Shown: one piece after another, positions 6,594 through 10,045 of the stretch
Layout of the letters: each line of letters begins with the position of its first letter
How positions within the stretch are numbered: position 1 is the first letter of the stretch
NCBI GenBank assembly: GCA_007128995.1
Contig: SKWJ01000429.1
Span: forward strand, 1 to 10,045
Origin: Paracoccaceae bacterium
GTDB lineage: Bacteria > Pseudomonadota > Alphaproteobacteria > Rhodobacterales > Rhodobacteraceae
Reading direction: 5' to 3'
Length of the DNA: 10,045 nt
Position numbers and translations under genes: made by a program
Notes under the pieces: model-generated
What the model was told of the DNA's origin: nothing
Database searches by the model: none
The model's input: only the letters and a program-made list of their open reading frames with translations

Positions 6594-8720
6594 ATGACGT
6601 TTGAAAACCCGGACGACGCCGAAATGGATGCAGTCGAACCGCGTCTGACAGAAATACAGGCGCTTGTGGTTGTCCTGATCCATCGGCTGCTTTCAGTCGG
6701 GGTGGTGGATCTTGATGCTGCCATCCATGATTGTCTGTCCCAACTGGGGGCGTTTGCAGGCCGTGACCGCGCCTATGTCTTCGTGTCCAATGGCAGAAGC
6801 GTCAGCAATACGCATGAATGGGTCGCCCCGGGGATCACCCCGATGATCGATCAACTGCAAGACCTGCCACTTGAAGAATATTCTGGCTTGTTGGAGCCAC
6901 TGAACAATAATGAAGTGGTGCTTATCCCGGATATTTCCGAATACCGGCCGGGCAGCATGGAGCATGACCTGCTGGCCGCTCAGGAGATCCGGTCCCTGCT
7001 GATTGTTCCGATGCTTGATGATGCTGGCCTGTTCGGGCTTGTAGGGTTCGACAGCGTCGCTGCGCGCGGTGATTTCGCCTCGGGTGAGATTTATTTGCTG
7101 CGCGCTTTTGCCGATGTCGTCCGGGCCGTCCTCACGCGTCGCACAGCAATGATTGAGATGCGTCACGCACAGGATGAACTGGCAGAGCAACGTGCATTTC
7201 TGGAAGGCATTGTTAGCACCGATGCTTCGGCCTTCCTTGTGTTTGACCACAATGGAACAATTATCTACGCCAATGAAGCATCGGAAGGAGTGCTTGGCCT
7301 TCCTGTTGATGCCTTGCTTGGACAACAATTCGATTCTTCCAATTGGCTGATCAGCGATCTGGATGGCAAGCCCTTCGCTTCGGACGATCATCCTTTTGCA
7401 AGGGTATGCAAATCAGGCGACATCGTGCGCAACCACCGCATCGCGCTTTATTGCGAAGACGGCGTGCGCTATGCATCGATCAACGCGGCCCCGATCCGGT
7501 CTGCCAAGGACGAGACACGCCAGGTCGTTTATGCAGTGAGTGACGTCACGCCGCTGGTGGAGGCGGAAAAGGACCGTGAAGCAGCGCTGGAAGCAGCGCA
7601 TCGGGCCAATCAGGCAAAGTCCAACTTTCTGGCCAATATGAGCCACGAGATCCGGACCCCGCTAAATGGAATCCTCGGGATTGCTGATATCCTCGCAGAT
7701 TCGATCCACGACCCGTCCCAGAAACAGATGGTCTCGATCCTGCGCGATTCCGGTGCGCTGTTGATGAATATCATCAACGATCTGCTGGATATGACCAAGA
7801 TCGAGGCCGACGCGCTGCAATTGGAACTTATCCCGTTCGATCTTGAGGAGCTTGCGCGGCGCACCGAATACGTGCACACGCTGCGCGCTTCGGAAAAGCA
7901 GCTTTCATTCGCTGTAAAGCTTGACGATGCTTGCGGACAGGACAGGCTTGGCGATCCGCACCGCGTCATGCAGATCTTGCACAATCTGATCAGCAATGCA
8001 CTGAAATTCACAGATACCGGTTTTGTCCATGTGACCATCAGCGCACCGGATGCGCAGCAGATTGTCTTGCGCATCGACGACAGCGGGATCGGCATGACGG
8101 CCGAGCAGGCAACCGATGTGCTTGAAGCCTTCGCTCAGGCCGACAGCTCGATCTCCCGGCGGTTTGGGGGCACAGGATTGGGGATGTCGATTGTCCGGCG
8201 TCTGGTTGAGCTGATGGGGGGCGTGTTGCATGTCGCCAGCAAGATTGGTGATGGAACCTCTGTCACGGCCACTTTGCCTCTGCCCGCTGTGGCCTCTGGT
8301 CCGGCTCCTGACAGCAAGCCGGTTACCAATGCGTCGATCCCAAAATTGTCCGTTCTCGCGGCCGACGACAACCGCACCAACCAGATGATCCTGAGCGTGA
8401 TGCTCGGGCAACTCGGAGCACAGGTGACGCTGGCAGATGATGGCGTGGCGGCGCTGGACCTTCTTCAGGAGCAGGAATTCGACCTGCTGCTATTTGATAT
8501 CTCGATGCCCAGGCTTGACGGTGTTTCGCTTCTGAACGAGGTGCGCGCGCTGGAGCAGCGCAAGGGCCGGGTGCGCACGCCCGCGCTTGCGTTTACCGCC
8601 AATGCGATGACCCATCAGGTAAAGGCCTATCTGGACGCGGGATTTGACGGATGCCTTACCAAGCCCCTTAAACTCTCACGCTTGCGAGAGGTTATTGCAG
8701 AGGTGTTTGCTCAAAGCTGA
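6594..8720 (+). CDS. Soluble GAF-PAS hybrid sensor histidine kinase with C-terminal receiver
   Basis: This 708-residue signalling protein should autophosphorylate on His and pass the phosphate to its own receiver Asp. Domain order: a GAF-like sensor at about 40-182; a linker helix at about 183-205; a PAS domain at about 206-320 (FLVFDHNGTIIYANEA, ending AVSDVT); a second linker helix at about 322-345; HisKA with NMSHEIRTPLNGILG, phosphoacceptor H351; HATPase_c with the N-box HNLISNALKFT (N468), DDSGIGM (495-501) and RRFGGTGLGMSI (522-532); and a receiver at about 584-705 with D591/D592, phosphoacceptor D635 (LLLFDISMPR), T668 and K690. All catalytic residues are intact. There is no transmembrane segment or signal peptide, so it should sense a cytosolic signal; the ligand is unknown. 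There is no HPt domain and no separate response regulator in the window, so its output partner must be elsewhere. It is divergent from carB and converges on the RNase T2 gene 18 bp away. Confidence 0.95.
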   Translation: MTFENPDDAEMDAVEPRLTEIQALVVVLIHRLLSVGVVDLDAAIHDCLSQLGAFAGRDRAYVFVSNGRSVSNTHEWVAPGITPMIDQLQDLPLEEYSGLLEPLNNNEVVLIPDISEYRPGSMEHDLLAAQEIRSLLIVPMLDDAGLFGLVGFDSVAARGDFASGEIYLLRAFADVVRAVLTRRTAMIEMRHAQDELAEQRAFLEGIVSTDASAFLVFDHNGTIIYANEASEGVLGLPVDALLGQQFDSSNWLISDLDGKPFASDDHPFARVCKSGDIVRNHRIALYCEDGVRYASINAAPIRSAKDETRQVVYAVSDVTPLVEAEKDREAALEAAHRANQAKSNFLANMSHEIRTPLNGILGIADILADSIHDPSQKQMVSILRDSGALLMNIINDLLDMTKIEADALQLELIPFDLEELARRTEYVHTLRASEKQLSFAVKLDDACGQDRLGDPHRVMQILHNLISNALKFTDTGFVHVTISAPDAQQIVLRIDDSGIGMTAEQATDVLEAFAQADSSISRRFGGTGLGMSIVRRLVELMGGVLHVASKIGDGTSVTATLPLPAVASGPAPDSKPVTNASIPKLSVLAADDNRTNQMILSVMLGQLGAQVTLADDGVAALDLLQEQEFDLLLFDISMPRLDGVSLLNEVRALEQRKGRVRTPALAFTANAMTHQVKAYLDAGFDGCLTKPLKLSRLREVIAEVFAQS

Positions 8721-8749
8721 TATCTGGGTTGCGGGCTATCAGAGCTTTG
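8712..8749. terminator. Imperfect inverted repeat over both stop codons, candidate bidirectional terminator
   Basis: CAAAGCTGATA (8712-8722) pairs with TATCAGAGCTTTG (8737-8749) over 11 bp with one 2-base bulge, leaving a 14-base loop. It covers the stop of the kinase (8718-8720) and that of the convergent RNase T2 (8739-8741), where a shared terminator would be expected. The stem is not very GC-rich and no T-run follows on either side, so intrinsic termination is uncertain. Confidence 0.4.
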
Positions 8750-9386
8750 GTGGCATCGAGATCATTCCCGCCCGGCAGGCGCGTGCCAAGGTTCGGTCGT
8801 CGCAAGGCCTTGGTGTCAACTCTTGCGTAAGGCACAGGCGGATCTCGTGCAAAAGCCCTTCCCTGCAAGTCAATATGGTCATATCTGCACCGAAGTGGGG
8901 GTTTGCTTGTCGGAAGACGGTCAGAATAGATTCTGGCGTCACCTGCCTCTCTTCCCGCACTTGCATGTTTTCTGGAAATCGAAGCTCCTCGAACGCTTTG
9001 CGTGTATCAGAAAAATACTCTTTCGGGGCACGGCCAGAGCACGTGCCGTGCTTGCGCCATTGATGGGCCGCAAGTCCGGCAGAGCCCATGATATCCATCA
9101 TCGAGTCCAGCACTGCCGGATCGGGCTCTGTTGGCGGGCCATCGCAGAATTCGGGCCAGGTCCCATCATCATTCTGCGGCCAGAGCCCATGCACCAGCCA
9201 GCCAGATCTTGTACCGTGAGCGCAACGCGGTGCAGCGCGCGCCGTACCTTCAAGCGCACACCAACTTGGGGTCCAAGCCAGTGCCAGCAGCAGATAGCCG
9301 GTGGTGTCTTTGTCATCCGCGCGTGAATTCCAGTGCCAGACCCCAATCAAAAGCACAGCGCCAATGGCAAGACTGAATTTGCGCAT
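8739..9386 (-). CDS. Ribonuclease T2 family protein, probably periplasmic
   Basis: RNase T2 enzymes cleave single-stranded RNA through a 2',3'-cyclic phosphate and are usually exported; E. coli RNase I is a periplasmic member. From ATG 9386 the product has 215 residues. It starts MRKFSLAIGAVLLIGVW, a short charged N-terminus and hydrophobic core typical of a signal peptide, with likely cleavage near residues 20-25. The first active-site block is WLVHGLWPQ (63-71, catalytic H66). The second is HQWRKHGTC (108-116, catalytic H108 and H113, K112). Eight Cys lie after the signal region (43, 55, 81, 116, 174, 185, 195, 204), consistent with the disulfides of this family. The residue after H108 is Gln where characterised enzymes have Glu. 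ATG 9386 has a GAGGA site upstream, whereas extending to 9527 would put 47 residues before the signal peptide and run almost to trcR. The gene is divergent from trcR and convergent with the hybrid kinase. Confidence 0.92.
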   Translation of the reverse strand: MRKFSLAIGAVLLIGVWHWNSRADDKDTTGYLLLALAWTPSWCALEGTARAAPRCAHGTRSGWLVHGLWPQNDDGTWPEFCDGPPTEPDPAVLDSMMDIMGSAGLAAHQWRKHGTCSGRAPKEYFSDTRKAFEELRFPENMQVREERQVTPESILTVFRQANPHFGADMTILTCREGLLHEIRLCLTQELTPRPCDDRTLARACRAGMISMPPKL

Positions 9387-9395
9387 TTCTTCTTT

Positions 9396-9401
9396 TCCTC
9401 T
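9396..9401 (-). promoter_or_regulatory. Ribosome binding site fixing the RNase T2 start
   Basis: On the minus strand AGAGGA lies 9 bases before ATG 9386. Together with the signal peptide that begins there, it decides against the longer in-frame start at 9527. Confidence 0.55.
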
Positions 9402-9530
9402 GCCAGTGTGCAGGTTATAAGGCGATGATCCCCGAAAATCGAGGAAACGCAGGTTCGCCCTGTAGCCGAATGGCCGGCCCCCGATGAAGCATGCGCATTG
9501 GACAGCGCTCGTATGACAGGAGTTCATGTC
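9402..9530. promoter_or_regulatory. Divergent intergenic region between RNase T2 and trcR
   Basis: The 144 bp gap from 9387 to 9530 must carry promoters for both genes. TTATAA at 9415-9420 is self-complementary and reads TATAAC on the minus strand (9419-9414), a plausible -10 box for the RNase T2 gene, but the -35 region at 17 bp (TCGATT) is poor. For trcR I see a good AGGAG site (9518-9522, 8 bases before ATG 9531) but no clear promoter. Confidence 0.3.
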
Positions 9531-10045
9531 ATGTCAAAACCATTGATGCCCAAGGCAACCGCAGTCTGGCTCGTCGATAACACCACGCTCAGCTTCAAGC
9601 AGATCGCTGATTTTTGCGGTTTGCACGAGCTGGAAGTGCAGGGTATTGCCGATGGCGATGTCGCAGGCGGCGTTAAGGGCTTCGACCCGATTGCCAACAA
9701 CCAGCTTGACGCGATCGAGGTTGAGCGCGGGGAGAAAGACCCGCGCTACACTCTGAAACTGAAATACAACCCGGCCGCCGAGGGCGAGGAAAAGCGCCGT
9801 GGACCACGATACACGCCGCTTTCCAAGCGCCAGGATCGGCCGGCCTCGATCCTCTGGTTGGTCAAATTCCATCCGGAACTGACCGATGCCCAGATCCGTC
9901 GTCTGGTCGGAACGACAAATACGACAATTGATGCGATCCGCACGCGCTCACATTGGAATATCGCCAATCTTCAACCCATCGATCCGGTCGCATTGGGATT
10001 GTGCAGGCAGTCGGAACTGGACAAGGAAGTCCAGAAAGCTGCCGC
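9531..10045 (+). CDS. trcR: DUF1013 family regulator (TrcR-type), 3' end missing
   Basis: The frame opens at ATG 9531 behind an AGGAG site and is still open at the right edge, giving 171 complete codons plus two bases. The N-terminus MPKATAVWLVDNTTLSFKQI (6-25) and the blocks IADFCGLHELEVQGIADGDV (25-44), GPRYTPLSKRQDRP (91-104), ILWLVKFHPEL (107-117) and HWNIANLQPIDPVALGLC (141-158) identify the DUF1013 family, named in databases as cell cycle transcriptional regulator TrcR and found in alphaproteobacteria. Residues 20-44 and 117-140 each look like helix-turn-helix elements (SFKQIADFCGL and DAQIRRLVGTTNTTIDAI), fitting a DNA-binding cytosolic protein with two such units. Residues 66-103 are a charged, basic linker. 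Probably only a short C-terminal piece is missing. It is transcribed away from the RNase T2 gene. Family is secure; function rests on the family name, not on anything visible here. Confidence 0.92.
   Translation, partial: MSKPLMPKATAVWLVDNTTLSFKQIADFCGLHELEVQGIADGDVAGGVKGFDPIANNQLDAIEVERGEKDPRYTLKLKYNPAAEGEEKRRGPRYTPLSKRQDRPASILWLVKFHPELTDAQIRRLVGTTNTTIDAIRTRSHWNIANLQPIDPVALGLCRQSELDKEVQKAA

Noticed and set aside
6693..7391. Minus-strand open frame within the kinase gene (232 codons)
   Set aside because: It is antisense to the GAF-PAS region of an intact kinase and has no recognisable motif.
8823..9326. Plus-strand open frame antisense to RNase T2 (167 codons)
   Set aside because: RNase T2 active-site motifs and the signal peptide on the other strand show which frame is real.
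9387..9527. N-terminal extension of RNase T2 to ATG 9527
   Set aside because: It would place 47 residues before a good signal peptide and fill the trcR upstream region; ATG 9386 has a GAGGA site.

Overview
The window reads as ordinary chromosomal DNA of an alphaproteobacterium, most likely a member of the Rhodobacterales (Rhodobacter/Roseobacter relatives). The evidence is the moderately high GC codon use, the Rhodobacter-like DXS and CarB sequences, a DUF1013/TrcR-type regulator (a family known mainly from alphaproteobacteria) and a helix-hairpin-helix domain of the kind appended to NuoE in this group. I see no transposase, phage gene, tRNA, rRNA, CRISPR array or other sign of a mobile island.

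Layout, left to right. Positions 2-2828 (+) hold three genes that look like one transcription unit: the 3' part of dxs (deoxyxylulose-5-phosphate synthase, cut by the left edge), a small two-helix membrane protein with a C-terminal NuoE-tail-like HhH domain, and a CIA30-family protein. Facing them is carB (6324-2983, -), the large subunit of carbamoyl-phosphate synthetase. A 269 bp divergent intergenic region separates carB from a soluble GAF-PAS hybrid histidine kinase (6594-8720, +). The kinase converges, with an 18 bp gap, on a secreted RNase T2 (9386-8739, -); an imperfect inverted repeat covers both stop codons. A second divergent intergenic region (9387-9530) leads to trcR (9531 to the right edge, +), which lacks its 3' end here.

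The genes do not form one pathway. dxs serves isoprenoid (and, in phototrophs, carotenoid and bacteriochlorophyll side-chain) supply, carB serves arginine and pyrimidine synthesis, the kinase is a signalling protein without a visible partner, RNase T2 acts in the periplasm, and trcR is a regulator. The only suggestive pairing is the NuoE-tail-like membrane protein next to a CIA30-family protein. Both families have links to respiratory complex I, so the pair may be an assembly or accessory module; this is inference. I found no convincing new system, and the findings below are mostly modest.
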